64,000 nucleotides of DNA from positions 19,201,683-19,265,682 of the forward strand of contig OZ022593.1 in the NCBI GenBank assembly GCA_963669155.1, in the 5' to 3' direction. A program made the position numbers and the translations under genes. Positions within the stretch are counted from its first letter, which is position 1. The number at the start of each line of letters is the position of its first letter. Shown here piece by piece: positions 39,123 through 60,900 of this stretch. The notes under the pieces were generated by a model, which saw nothing but the letters and a program-made list of their open reading frames with translations, was not told the DNA's origin and ran no database searches. This DNA comes from Arbacia lixula. Lineage: Eukaryota > Echinodermata > Echinoidea > Arbacioida > Arbaciidae.

Positions 39123-42114
39123 TATATTGCAATGATGGATGATGTGGTGGGCATTTCTAGTTTTGTTCTGTATCTGATATGTATGAATGATGTTGTAGCA
39201 ATGTTTTTACCAGGTATATAAAATATTATACAGTGTATCTACGGACAAAATATATGATAGTAATACATGTATACACAAACACTCTTGGGAATGACAGAAA
39301 AACTACGGCCACCCTCCTGTGAATAGCCTTTACTCCCCATAAAGGGCTAGCTATTTTCTTTGATCTTTCCGACTCTTTACGCTCAGTAACCGAGTACATT
39401 CATATCTGTGATCGCGAAATCGACACTAATAGCTGCCCACTGTGGATAATCTTGAACTCACAGACATACTGATTACATTTAGCGTAGAGCCAGATCGAGC
39501 AAAAAACAACAACAGCTAGCCCTTCACCTTGATTAAAGGCTATCCAGTTCACAAAGAACGACACCCGCACTAGCTTGTCTTCCAGGCTTTTGAACATTGG
39601 ACAATATGAAACAAAAAAAAGTCTCGAACTCACAAGACTAGTTATATTTTTTTTTTCATCCGCCTCTTTTCTTCCTCTGTGCCCAGAAGAGAAGTTGAGA
39701 ATGATTTCTAATAGTCTACTGCAGCCAGGCCCATTTATTGAATATTGTAGTTTGGATTAAAAATGCCCAGCAGCATGGAAGACAGGCCACACCCACACTG
39801 CACGAACATAGCATGAAAATCATCTACGCACTAGCCACACATCAAGAGAGATAACAGTCTTGTCTTTTTTTTTTTAACAGCTCTCTGATTGCATTTATTT
39901 TTAGTTCCAGTTACTATGCTTCCACAAACCTGAAGATATCTACACTTCATTTGGTCCACAGACGGACGATACAACCAAATTGACACATACCGACCACACT
40001 CTCCATAATGCTGTCACATGCTCAATGATGCAGCTATAAGAACGATCCCAGGAGAGGATAATGTGTAAAGTAAACAAAACATTGATATATATGTATAGAT
40101 TTTCTACATTAAAAATCATCTATAAACATAATTGAAATAACTTTTTCTTTATTTTAATTATACTTTATTTCTATGTGACACAGAAAAATATACTCTTACA
40201 TGGATATATGCTATCTACTACACTTAAATATTGTACTTAAAAAGCCGGCTTTAGAAGCCTACTGCAATATATATTTGCATGATCCAACCTTCTTCCTTCT
40301 CATAAACATATCCAGGCCCATAAAAGAGAGAGAGAGCTTGTTTCGAGTAAGAAATGTAATGTTAATATTTCAAAAATCTTGTTGACGAATGATTTCAGAG
40401 CTTTACGGAATTTGCACTTGCGATGCAATCATGGCAAACTAATCTTAATAAAAAAAATCTCCCTGTCGAAAAGAAAATATAATTCACAAAGCAAAATACA
40501 TGTACTACAATGACATTAAAACAAAGTCAAATAAATGTGTACATGTATACATATACATGTATATTAGTAAAAACACATTATTTCATATTCAAGAAATGAT
40601 AAAAATCCAAGGTTACCTAAATAAATCCTATAACTTTAAAAACAGTCCAACATCCTATCATTAAGGATAAGGAAAAGAACCAAAAAAAGACTCTTTTTGG
40701 GGTAGTCCACTTTGCATTATGCAGAGTGGAATAGCTCATTAGGCTGATACCCATATTCATTGGTAGATATAAGGATTAAATATATTGCAACGGATTGAAG
40801 GGATGAGATGTATTGAACTAAAGTCATGATAACAAAGAAAGAAGTAAACTTGTGTGAGCACCATGGATAGAGTGCAGCAATTGAATAGGGTACATGTTAC
40901 ATGTTACATGTTGTACATGGTGACATCAGAACTTTACCAAACAAAACAATCCAACATATCAGTACAATATATTCTTCTCCAGAATGAATGCAAGTATTAC
41001 CATAACAACCATGATAAATCATATAAATTAGTAATTGATATGATTAAAACCCTCATAATCAAGTAATATAAAATCCATGTGTTATCTGACATAACATGAA
41101 CAAACTATTCAAAATGAAAATACCGAGCAGCTACCCGGTACTGCTGACATTAGACTTATTTTCTAATAGATGTTACACTGATTTGTGTAATTTGGCAAGT
41201 AAATTGTATAGCAAGATGGTTTGGATTTTGTTGTTTTTGCTCTTCATGCGTCTTTTTCATTAGACTGTTAATATCGACACCACTGCAGGAGCCCCACTGT
41301 GGTGTTCCCAAGGCAGGAAAAGGAGATATCCTAAAACTGTGGGCACCACCATTGCGGTGTGTGCAAAGCAGTCAGATAGTGCACAACTATATTTGTTGTT
41401 GCTAGCTTCTTCAATACACAATAAACCTCTTTCATGATGAAACATACAAAAAACTGACATATTAAGGTATACTTGATTCTATCAATACTTACATACACTC
41501 ACTGGTCTCGAGATCTTGCAAAATTGGAACTAAATATACATCAAGATTAATAAAAAACATGATTAAGGAACAACTCAAAACATGACCAATTTGCAAGAGG
41601 TAGAAGATACTGCCCACGATACAAGTTAACTGTATCAGATCCTATCAACTCTAAAATCACTCTAAGTTTGGCAAATGGTCTCTGCGCTCGTGAATCCTCT
41701 CTTCACTCTAATAAGATAGCGAACAATCAAACATCTCTCTTCTCAAAATCTACTTGCAAAGCAGAAAGCCATACACTGTCCATACAAAGGTGCAAATGTC
41801 AAAATCTTCTCTAGCTAACTTGCCATACTATTTCAAAGACTACACAACTGGGTTGATAGACCGGTAAGACCGCATTGGGAGTGTGCACACGTTAAAGGAG
41901 ACCAAATCCTTCTCGTAAAAACAGACAAATCTCAGATATATACAGATCAGCAAACATTTTGAAATTATAATTCGTACCCCAGAATCTTGATGATTAAAGA
42001 AAATTGTGTGGTATTGATACTGATAACAGGTCATAATCACAGCAGAAACATTCTGCTGTCATCAGTGGGTCCATGGCCGTCTATCACTAACGTCAAGTTA
42101 AGATTAAACTCACG

Positions 42115-42260
42115 TTGCGTTTAAAGCAAATAATCAAAGCAACTTCAAATTCCTTATGGGGTGCAATAAAGCCACATCTCTTTGGTTACTGCAGTTCCAT
42201 GGCAAATTTTGACACCCAACTAGACCAGAGTGCACCAAAGCCAGTACACGTGAGCAACAG
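42115..42260 (+). repeat. Dispersed repeat, copy 3 (partial)
   Basis: It shares tttggttactgcagttccat and ggcaaattttgacaccc with the other copies; downstream of the macroH2A stop. Confidence 0.75.
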
Positions 42261-42382
42261 AATAAACACTTATAATACGTTTCTTACAGTAATTTGCTTT
42301 TCCAAACTTTTGCTAATCTGTCTGTTTTGTCCGGAGGATTTTGGTGCCCTTTAAAGTGCGCGTCCCAAGGAAAGGCGCGTTC

Positions 42383-50854
<8,472 letters not shown>

Positions 50855-52001
50855 GGTTACTGTCTGAATACTGTCACAGCTCAAATGAACATGAGAAGAC
50901 TGCTGAATTATAGTGTTCAATCTTCTGAACCCCAGCTGACTGTATGAGAATCACTCTGCATTGCCGATATCGATAAATAACGTAAACATCAACGGACGTC
51001 GGGCCCCGTTGCAGCCACTGAACTAGTTCAGTGGTTGCAGCACGTACGATAACTGTCTGCTACATGTATTAATTTTAGTTATTCACGTACGCACACACAC
51101 CCCTGAATCTGTCAAAGGTCAACCATGTGAACGCGCACGTAAGAAAGCCCCTCGTCTGGTAATGTGGGCCAATAAATTACCTCCCTTTGGATAATTGAAC
51201 ATAATGTTACTAAATATGTACTTGAATGAAATACATATTTTCAAAAAACATTCAAAATGATAAACACATTAAAAAATTACATGTTACACTGTTGATTACT
51301 CAGTATATTGACAAAAATGATGGCTGATTTGTGTCTATTTTTATATATATAAATAAAATAAGAAATTATGTACAGAGGGAGAAACATTTCTTTTTGGAAT
51401 GCCAACATTTCACGACCCGGGTCTGTACATAATTGTGTCGCCCGTACAGGTGCAGACGTGTACGGGCAAGATTCGACGCTGAATCGACGTCACATTTCAT
51501 CACAACTCGTCATACTAGTAAACATGTAAATAGGTGAGGAGTTGTCTCTAGGCCAATATCACGTTCATGTTGAATTTGTCAACAAAATAAGAAAACAGAG
51601 AGAAGGAATTACAAAAGGGAAAGAAGAAAGCATAATGGGGAGAAAGAGGAGGCATCCAAGAGAAGTTCACTGGTGTGATCAAATGATCAAATGATAGCTA
51701 TAAAAAGCACGGAAACATATAATATTAATGGGAAATATTATCGGGAAAAAATGAAGATAAATTTACGTTGCACTGAACATGGCATGAATGACTTTTGTCA
51801 CCATTGACATGATTATATATGCACCGTCACACCAGACGACCGTTACCATATTCCTATCATATCCAGTGCCGTCACCAGGCATCAGCTTGTTTTTCAAGGG
51901 GGGGGGGGGGGGGGGTGCTTTTGGGGGAAGACACAAAAATTACTAATGACAGGTCCTACCAAAAGACCTATAACCCGCCCCGTCTCCCCCCCCCCCCCCC
52001 C

Positions 52002-52036
<35 letters not shown>

Positions 52037-52329
52037 ATCAATAACAAAACTACCTCGCTTCTAAATCCATTCTAAAGTTGTAAAACATAATTGCCACACC
52101 CAGCAATTGAGACCAAACATTCAAATTGACTCAATATTTCGCTCTTTCCACAGATCGATCCGTATGGGCTAACACTCTCAACTCTATAAAGATCAAATGA
52201 AATCAGACAAAGTTGAGTTCTAAACGTCACAAATGTAAAAACGTTCGCATTTCCATTACTTCCGCCACACAATAACAGTACCATATTTCTCTGACGCTTT
52301 TGCTTTATGTAGCATCAGTGGAAAAAAAA
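50855..52329. other. Region upstream of macroH2A
   Basis: It contains the presumed macroH2A promoter, a short palindrome near 51013-51043 (gccactgaac/gttcagtggt), poly-G at 51899-51916 and poly-C/poly-A at 51987-52032. No coding region is supported, and no TATA-type element can be assigned with confidence. Confidence 0.5.
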
Positions 52330-52916
52330 AATCGACTCGACATTCTCGCTCTCTAGTGCCATATCTTGTGACGTTGACGACCATGAAAGGCCAAGATTTC
52401 CTTCCCATTGCCAGTCTAAGAAGCTCAATATTCTTCAACCTAGTCCACGTTGCAATGGCTGCAAGCGTTGCTCTTTGGCGTCCTCGATCCGTCTTTCCTG
52501 CTATTTTTCCAGTTCAGAAACAAACGAAACAAACATACCAGTGGCTTTAAAAATGCAGCTGCTGTTTCCTAACTGACATTGTCTATACCTGCCCTCTCTA
52601 AAACGGATGTTTGATATGTGGCTTGTCCATAGCCGGGATCCTTAATATACGTAAAGGAGGAACCACGTTTCTGTTGCTTGCAAGCGATCCCCCATTATTT
52701 CCTTGGATAAGTGTCCAACACTCACATCCATATTTCAGCGTAGGTAGCACATAACAGTCTAGAATTCTGAGTCTTGTGTTTAAGGAGATTTCAAGGTTAC
52801 AAAGAAGATTTTTCATTCTTGAGAAAGTGTATTTTGCTATAGATATTCTTTTCTTGATTTCACTGTCACACCTCCAATCTGATGTAATCCAGCTTTCAAG
52901 ATAGTTGCTTCAGAAG

Positions 52917-53372
52917 CCCCGTTCATATACCATATACCGCTATTATTACCGATGCACATCGGTAAGCAAGTTTCCAGCGAGCCGCAAAAGCACCGTTCAT
53001 ATACATCCCAAAAAGCCGTAATGTTGCGGTGTTTTGGACAGCTGGACTCTCTCCAAACCAATGGTGACATGCTCCGCTCAGCCATACGAGCGGTAGGATT
53101 AGCGACCAACAGGCCAGAGCGTGATGCAAAAGGCGCAACATTTACGCCTATTTTGCGGACGCAGTTTATAAGATTCGCTTACCGCAATATTGCGGTATTA
53201 TTACTAGGTCTCGATCCGCAAAAAAGCCGCAAAATAAGCGCAAAAAAGGAGGAAGCAAATACCGCATTATTTGAGCGATTCCCGTTCATATACGCAGCTA
53301 TCGGTAATGCATCGGCAAAATTGCCGCAAATGTTGCGCCTTTTTCGCGGATAGGCGGTGTATATGAACGGGG
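52917..53372. mobile_element. 456-bp TIR element, copy 1, inside the retrotransposon
   Basis: The ends ccccgttcatata and tatatgaacgggg are inverted. The interior is rich in ccgcaa/ttgcgg palindromes and has two internal ccgttcatatac copies. It is nearly identical to copy 2 at 53441, same orientation and same length. The open frame inside is not a recognised protein. Confidence 0.92.
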
Positions 53373-53440
53373 TTAGACTGACACTGAATTTTGATGTTTG
53401 CAGACTCCGACAACAAGACGCTCAGTTTTCCTGACATTAG

Positions 53441-53896
53441 CCCCGTTCATATACCATATACCGCTATTATTACCGATGCACATCGGTAAGCAAGTTTCCA
53501 GCGAGCCGCAAAAGCACCGTTCATATACACCCCCAAAAGCCGTAATGTTGCGGTGTTTTGGACAGCTGGACTCTCTCCAAACCAATGGTGACATGCTCCG
53601 CTCAGCCATACGAGCGGTAGGATTAGCGACCAACAGGCCAGAGCGCGATGCTAAAGGCGCAACATTTACGCCTATTTTGCGGACGCAGTTTATAAGATTC
53701 GCTTACCGCAATATTGCGGTATTATTACTAGGTCTCGATCCGCGAAAAAGCCGCAAAATAAGCGCAAAAAAGGAGGAAGCAAATACCGCATTATTTGAGC
53801 GATTCCCGTTCATATACGCAGCTATCGGTAATGCATCGGCAAAATTGCCGCAAATGTTGCGCCTTTTTCGCGGGTAGGCGGTGTATATGAACGGGG
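53441..53896. mobile_element. 456-bp TIR element, copy 2, inside the retrotransposon
   Basis: It differs from copy 1 at roughly a handful of positions. The flanks show TTA on the left (acatta/g) and TTA on the right (gggg/tta), consistent with a 3-bp Harbinger-type target duplication. Retrotransposon coding sequence resumes on both sides. Confidence 0.92.
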
Positions 53897-54199
53897 TTAT
53901 TGATGTACAGACCTTTCTTCTCTCTTTCATGCACAACTTTGTTCAGTATCTGCTGGAGGTCAGATTTTGATGTTGCAATAAGAACTGCATCATCTGCATA
54001 GCGAATTTTGGTGCCACCTATCACAACTCCTGGTAGTTCTTCTAGTTCCCTTAGGACTCGACATTATACAATGCGTTCATCATTTTTCACATGCAACGTC
54101 ATGAAATTTAAAAAGGTAAGCGCAAAATATTGTTTTATCAACATGACAAAGGAATGCCATCCTGAAAAAACAATAAGTAAGAAATGATACAAATCGATA

Positions 54200-54420
54200 T
54201 GTTACAACTCGAATTAAGCTGAAATTGACACATAAAGTCAAAGGACGTCATTTTTTTTTTCAAAGCAGCAGACATGACATTACATCAATCATCATTTTTG
54301 TAATATTCCTTTGAATATTTGCAAGAGCAAATGTGGACCTAAAAAATGTGTGTGTATCAGATAACTAACTCAGAATACAATACCCATTGTCACACCTGTC
54401 AATCTACTGTAGAAACTTCG
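54200..54420. repeat. Divergent relative of the 16490-16765 repeat
   Basis: Ordered shared segments: atgttacaactcgaatta / tgttacaaatcgaatcaa, tcctttgaatatt / gtctttgaatatt, and gtatcagataactaact / tgtttcagatgattaatt, ending in cctgtcaatc. Confidence 0.6.
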
Positions 54421-54929
54421 GCCATTTCAGTGCTTAACGTTGAGATAATTGAAATGGATATAAAATAGCCTACGAGGAATGGTGAAAATTATTCTCACAA
54501 AATCATGATACATGTACGTTATCATCTGAAGTACTTTTTGTTTTAAAATCGACATGTGGCAAAACACCAAGAGAAACAAATGGGCTGTAGACCTATACAG
54601 GAACAGTCCCGGGGAACAGTTTCACTATAATACGGCACATTTTAACCGACACTCTTTGAGTTTGCACGGGACTCGAAAAGACATCTCCTTCGCGCGACCA
54701 GTATTAAAAGCTCTGCGCATATCAGATAGGCTAGATAAATCTCTGCATGCACGCATTGCGCGTGTGCGTGAGGGCCGAGTGTTAACTCGTCCAACAATTA
54801 ACTACTTTGTAAATAACTCGCTACTATAAAGACTTACACTTTCAAAATGTCTCAGTGTTCACAGTCTTCACGTGCATTTTTAAGAAAAAAAATTAATTCG
54901 CAGACTGAAATAACTAAACTTACTCTGGT

Positions 54930-55665
54930 AGACCTACACCCGGGATGTCTTATGGAAGGATATGAAGCGATTTTTTTTTTTCATTTGAACCCATGCGTGG
55001 CACCGCCAAAAAATTATGTGGTTTCAGCGTGTGCTTTTCAGGTGTTTTAACAATAACGAGCAGGATTGCGTAGCAACGGTTTCTCAGAGAGAACAGAAGA
55101 AATGTATAGTCTTATTTCGCTTGTCCAGTTCTCTTGGATTGCATCAATACTCTTGTGAGGAAAAGAGATCAGCGAACAAAAAGAATTTTTGTTTTCTAGT
55201 AAATTATCTCAGCTGCACCTGCACGCAGACACACGCAAACCCCGTTAATGAAAATATACAGCTTAAGATATAATTTTGATAATGATTGAATCCCATATTT
55301 CCGGAAAATCCAGAAAGTGAAGAAATTTGTTAATTGTGTAAGAATATTATCTTATATCTCCGTTTGTGCATCATTCAACAATATTTAAGAAGAAAACTGA
55401 GTACAGGATATAAGTGGTCAGTTGCCCTTAACTCTCTTGATAACTGCAAAAAAAAAACTGATAAGAAACATAGCTTCGTCGAAGACAAAACAGGGAATAA
55501 AAATATTTCTTTCCAAGTTGACGGCAGCTAAAATTAATGTCGGTGCTGCGCATGGGACATCGAAGCATTGTAGTGATAGTGGAATGCTTTGGAAATTCAT
55601 GAGCACGCTTTTATAGTATCCATACAGATGTTTGAATAGCTCGAGTTGTTTCTCCTTCCTAACAC
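54930..55665 (+). repeat. Dispersed ~740-bp repeat, copy 1
   Basis: It is homologous in reverse complement to about 61230-61975: gttgcgtagcaacggtttct-like, ctcagagagaacagaagaaatg and atccatacagatgtttgaat segments correspond in order. No intact frame. Confidence 0.75.
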
Positions 55666-55789
55666 ATCCGTGCCTACACCTATTGACCATTTGATTATCA
55701 TTAAGGCCTATATGCCAAATTATCTTTCAAGCTCCGCTACCTTCTAAGCTATCAATCTCATTAATCTAGGCTTTGCTAGAGCAACAGGG

Positions 55790-56400
55790 TGTTAATCCAA
55801 CCATGGACCATGCATGGACTGCGCTCGGATAGACTTCCTTTGATCTATGATGAACGCCGCCTCATAAAAATTCAAGACATTCAGGTGTTTCAAACAATGC
55901 CTTTCTCTGAATAACAAACAAAAAATCTGGTTTGAGAAATATGTCAACCGTTCAGCTTTCACTGGGAGTTCATAATTGATCTTATTACACAGATCCCTGC
56001 ACAGACTGGGAATTAGTTTTGGGGTGAGCGAAGGGAAGTTTTGATAAAATTGTAGAAAGAATTTGGTCCATTTTTCGGATATCTCCGGACATGCAAGGGA
56101 ATCGAGGCTGTTTCTATGAAGGTGAAACATTCGATAAACGATTTACAAAATATTTGTAAGGAAATATGATTGCCCAGTGTGCGATATGAAAAAAATCGGA
56201 GGCATTTACATGTTTTCTACAGTATTCTCGATTTATCACACGAACGAAGAAACAATAAAAAACCGTATCTTTATAAGATGTACTATTACTGCACATACAA
56301 TTTAGTGGTTCTGAAATCTTCTGCCCATACAGAATATATATTTCCCTAAACGCATTCAAAATTTTGTCTTGCAGCGGCGGCCCGTCAATGGATCAAAGAA
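55790..56400 (-). pseudogene. Possible decayed retrotransposon tail (zinc-knuckle-like)
   Basis: A minus-strand frame with PLNCMCSNSTSYKDTVFY then CFFVRVINREYCRKHVN resembles the CxC...D...FF...R knuckle near the C-terminus of some non-LTR elements. A shifted frame continues downstream (WTKFFLQFYQNFPSL). The match is weak and no RT motif is seen. Confidence 0.3.
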
Positions 56401-57049
56401 CCAAGTTACGCGTCATTAATATTCTATTGTGCTATCAATGAACGCGACTGGTATAGGAATAAATTACTGGCTTTGTGCCGACTCCACTTCCAACACCTTC
56501 CTGATCCAACAATGTTTTCTTTTCTGAAAAAGAAGCCCTATACAATTTATAAGATTGCTTCTCATGTTTCATTCAAATTCGTCTCTGTTAGAGCTTTAGG
56601 TCTATGTGTCACATATTGAACTTCCATGATGTTCTCGTGGTTCAGGCAAACTGGGTTTGAAATAGTTGTTTTATATCTGTAAAAAGGATAGGCCTCCAGG
56701 CCTACATAAAAGTAATTTTCAATTCTTGTGTGCAAATCGCAGTAACATAGTCCGTCGATTCTTTCTCCTTGGTTAGCCCTCCTAGCCCGGCTATACCTTT
56801 ATCAAATTGAAGGTGTCTAAGATAAGATAGCAATTTCCCTATAACAAGCAGGCGAGTCTGGTAACTAAGACAATACTGTATCATCATATCAAGCCAATAG
56901 CAGTGTGCTGAGAAAGACAGCTAGCGTAGGAATAAAAAGACCGATGAGGTAGAGATGAAGAGAGATTTAAGGGTCCGAGCTCGAGGGACAATGAGGGATG
57001 GGGCTAGAGCGGATAGAAAGAAAAGACAAACGGAGACAGACAGGGGAAA

Positions 57050-57054
<5 letters not shown>

Positions 57055-57128
<74 letters not shown>

Positions 57129-57131
57129 GAC

Positions 57132-57164
<33 letters not shown>

Positions 57165-57231
57165 GACAGAGAGAGAGACAGAGAGAGACAGAGAGAGAGA
57201 CAGAGAGAGACAGAGAGAGAGAGACAGAGAC

Positions 57232-57288
<57 letters not shown>

Positions 57289-57310
57289 GACAGAGGCAGA
57301 GAGACAGATA
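57055..57310 (+). repeat. GA/GACA microsatellite
   Basis: A pure (GA) run then (gaca)(ga)n mixtures; the frames across it are low-complexity artefacts. Confidence 0.95.
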
Positions 57311-57587
57311 GGGGGTAGACAGGTAGACAGAGACATGAGGAGGAGAGATATTGAGAAATAGATGTGGGTGGGGAAGCCTGTGGTCAGAGGAGAAAGTGAG
57401 TTCCCATAGTCATTAATTTGCCTCCTTGACTAGGCGATTGCTCCGATCATGTAAAGAAGTGTATTGTTATATACCTAAGTTGTCTTCAATTCATTATAGA
57501 GTTGAATAGACAACAATCCTGGGGAAGGAGAAGTATGTTTGAACAATCTATAATTCAAAGATATTCAAAGAATACATAGGCCTATTT

Positions 57588-57636
57588 GTGTACACTACCG
57601 ATCAGTATAGGCCCTATACTGATGGGTAGTGTACAC
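57588..57636. repeat. Near-perfect 49-bp hairpin about 350 bp upstream of TIMM23
   Basis: The arms gtgtacactacc, gatcagtatagg and ccctatactgat, gggtagtgtacac meet with almost no loop. Confidence 0.9.
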
Positions 57637-57982
57637 TTCCATAATTTTCCCATAGACACACTAATGAGCCCATGTCCCCGACTCCGAATTAAGACAAATG
57701 AACATAATTTTCTTTTGAATATAAGTTGTGGATACTTGGAATTGAGGATAAACTATGTTTGTTTAATGATTATACTAGTACACCATCTCACTATTTTTGC
57801 AGTCACGAGCGATTTCTATTTGGATTTATGCATTCGACTGATCTGCAATCTTGCTGCAGTAGACCTCGGTCAATTTGCGTGTAGACGAGGTGTGTAGCTG
57901 CACACAGCTGCGACGCGACCGGTACATACGGTGTGCAGCGCATGTGCGGTATACGGTACTGACGACGAGGAAAGCTACCAAC

Positions 57983-60900
57983 ATGGATCAAAATTCATTC
58001 CCTTCATCGGGTTTATTTGGCTCCTATGGGGCGTACTCATCTGGTGATCCTTCTTTGAATATTCCTGGTAATATTTATGTTCTTTCTTGATAATATAATA
58101 TAAGACCATAATTTGTGAAATAGATTCTTGTACTGCACTCTTCTGTAGAATGTTCCGTAACATCGTTCGTCTGGGTCTTGGTTATTGCGTAAGCTGAATA
58201 ATGTACATAATATGTACATAATGTACATAATGTACAATAATGTACATGTACATTCATGTACAGTCATGTATGACTGTACCGCATGTCTTGCATGCATTTG
58301 CTATGCCAATCAGAATGCGCAGTAAGTTACTGTAGTCTGTAGTCTCGGCTGTCATTGTGTCAATGAATGTGTACTGTAGTCTACTCTAGTCTCTAGCAAG
58401 GACAAAGATGAAAGTTGAACAATTTGATGTATTCAAGTGTGAAGTCCTGTTAAATGTTGAGGATAGATCGGTTTGAATAGACCAAAATATCAGTCTCTGT
58501 AGACGTTGGATATGCTGAGATTGCATCTGGCTCCTCAGAACGCCCTATGAGATGTCCAAAGGCAAAAATGTCATTTCGATTAAAGAATGCCCCGAATGAG
58601 ACGGTTATTCCTGTCTAGGTTTGAATGATGTTGATGCGGTGAACTGGCACCAGATGACCGGAGATGTGTTGTAAAGTCCATAGCACGCAGAGTCGCAGAT
58701 GAACATGATGAATGTTGATTTTATCGGAAACTGATGGACTGATGTCGTTTCCAGACCATGTCCATGAAGAAAATTGAGTGGCATTTCGGAGCAACAATAG
58801 TGAATAATTTAAGATAAAACTTGTACGGTCTCTATGTATGTAGAATGGTGACATTTCCACAAACATGACAAAATAGTATTATTACTAGTATTAGAAGGAT
58901 CTAAGTGATTACCTTTACTTAGATTTGATTAGAATTGATCAAATTTGATTAAATGAGATAATTGATTAAAATGACAATTGATGTATGTCAATGATTGCTG
59001 GCAGATTAAAAACAGAAATTCATCTTGCAAGTTTAAGTTGTAAGGGAAACTCAGAGCAAATGCAACCCAGAGCGGAGCATTTTACCAGACTGGTGTAATT
59101 TGATTACATTTGGACACAAGATATTTGTGCATTTAAATTTGAACACAGTAGATATTTTTGTTATCCTTCCAGTTACATCGGGAGCAAGGGGCTCTTTGTC
59201 ACCATACTTAAATGTGGATCCCAGTTACCTTAATCAGGTCAGTATCTCATCTTTATTCATGAATGTAATATTCTTTTTAGGAGTGTCCCTCTGGATAAAC
59301 ATGCAAGACAATGAAAGACAATCCTAACCCGAATCCTCTGTCACAGATTCTAAATAATGTTGTAAATCTCATTAATACTTCACAATCCCTAAATGAGAAA
59401 TCATGACAATAGTATATTTCCAATCAAGTTCTCTTTCTGCTCTAAGAAACGTGCACATTACATTTATAAAGAATTACAATCGATCACACTCCAGTAGACT
59501 TGCAAATTATATCAAATGTATCTATGTTCAATAGAGATACTGGATTTGACTTGTGATCAATTCAGATCAATTGGAATTTGGGCCCTGATCACATGGTTCA
59601 AAATTCAATTGTATTTTTCCACAAAAAACAACAAAAACAACCATGTGTAAAATTCAGGTACAATAAACATGAGCAACAAACAAGGCATAATAGACACAAT
59701 GTGTTCAATGTTTACATGACAAATAACAAATAACAACAAAAACAACCATGTGTAAAATTCAGGAACAATAAACATGAGCAACAAACAAGGAATAATAGAC
59801 ACAATGTGTTCAATGTTTACATGACAAATAATTTCCTTTCTACATTAATGTATACAAGTATGTAAAAAAGGTAACTATTTACTTGACTCCATTTTTCTTT
59901 GAGATACTTTATTAAATAATCGCTTTATTAAAGATGTAATGAAAAAAATGGTTTTACATGATTATAAAGTAACTTCAACATGACTTTTTACTCTAACAAA
60001 GACTATTTACCAATCTTGTCTTATTGAAACTGCAGGGAGATTCCCAGTTCATCATCCCCAATGGACAGGCAAGGACGAGAGGCAGATTTGAGTTGGCCTT
60101 CTCCCAGATCGGAGGGTCTTGTTTAGCAGGTCAGTATCGAAACTTTGTGTGTGTGTTTATAACAAAATATTGTGTGTAGGGGGGATAATCAGTACAATAC
60201 CAGTATGTGTAATAGTTCTGTTAAATTTCCTTTGATTGAATATACTCTGTTTGTTTAAGTTTATTTCTGTAGACATTTGAATTTGAAGTTTAACTTGATG
60301 TTGATTGTTTGTTGTGGTACGACAGGTGCAGTTTACGGAGGCCTAAATGGACTGAGGATATCCGGCCCAGAGACAAAGGAGTTGGCAGGGAGGGTCAGAA
60401 TGTCACAGTAAGCAAGCAGCTCGTTAATTAACCCTCTCAGTCCCATAAACGATAAATGGTGTTATATACATGTCATTGACATGTGACTATGAATGGTCAG
60501 TACTGTGAGGGTTGAGTTCTCTCATCTAACCTCATCTCATTGCTATCTGTCCTGTACTTTCAACCTGTGAAAGACCAGAGGCTCTGATATCACAGAGTAT
60601 TATAGGTAAGAGAGAGCATCCAGTTTGGGAACTTTCTCTCGTTGTAGCTCAGATCGTAACCCTTAAGTTAAAGTTGATTGTACTATGAAGTGTAAGACAT
60701 GTCAGCAAATGTGAAACATAGAATGGTGGTATTCTGGAAGAAATTTTCTGAAAAGTTTGACTTATTTCAAACACTATGCTAATAAGCCAATCATGGTTAT
60801 GGATCAAAAGGGAGTTACGTCGAAACTTACGTTAGCTCAAAACTTAATGCTGTCATGTTCTTTCCATTCCAAACAGAATGCTCACGCTGGTCACGAAGCA

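Larger units (their letters stand above)
38892..42382. other. Spacer between BLOC1S2 and macroH2A; macroH2A 3' UTR at right
   Basis: It holds a G-rich tract (39081-39122), an inverted-repeat element about 39312-39550 (gcctttactccccataaagg versus ccttgattaaaggc) and AT-rich sequence. Two minus-strand AATAAA signals near 40149-40170 could end a long macroH2A 3' UTR. No coding region is supported. Confidence 0.5.
52330..54065 (-). mobile_element. Decayed non-LTR retrotransposon, RT and C-terminal part
   Basis: Read on the minus strand: LPGVVIGGTKIRYADDAVLI (reverse transcriptase YADD box), then HEREKKGLYIN, NVRKTERLVV, KAGLHQIGGVTVKSRKEY, RLRILDCYVLPTLKYGCECW (thumb region), LRILRIPAMDK, and near the end ELLRLAMGRKSWPFMVVNVT. 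This order is that of RTE/CR1-like elements. The frame is broken by two 456-bp insertions, stops and shifts. The upstream endonuclease and finger regions are absent. Confidence 0.82.
56530..57982. other. Region upstream of TIMM23
   Basis: It holds a GA microsatellite, a hairpin and the presumed TIMM23 promoter and 5' leader just before 57983. No core promoter motif can be assigned. No other coding region is supported. Confidence 0.5.

Noticed and set aside
50855-50920. N-terminal extension of macroH2A from the upstream in-frame ATG
   Set aside because: The added residues have no family counterpart; the histone tail normally starts right before the Lys/Gly/Ser-rich segment.
52952-53877. Open frames of 133 and 159 codons inside the 456-bp elements
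   Set aside because: They lie wholly within a non-autonomous TIR element; no conserved domain and the same frame appears in both copies only because the DNA is duplicated.
54554-54829. 91-codon frame between the retrotransposon and the dispersed repeat
   Set aside because: No domain recognised, no splice support, and it sits among repeats.
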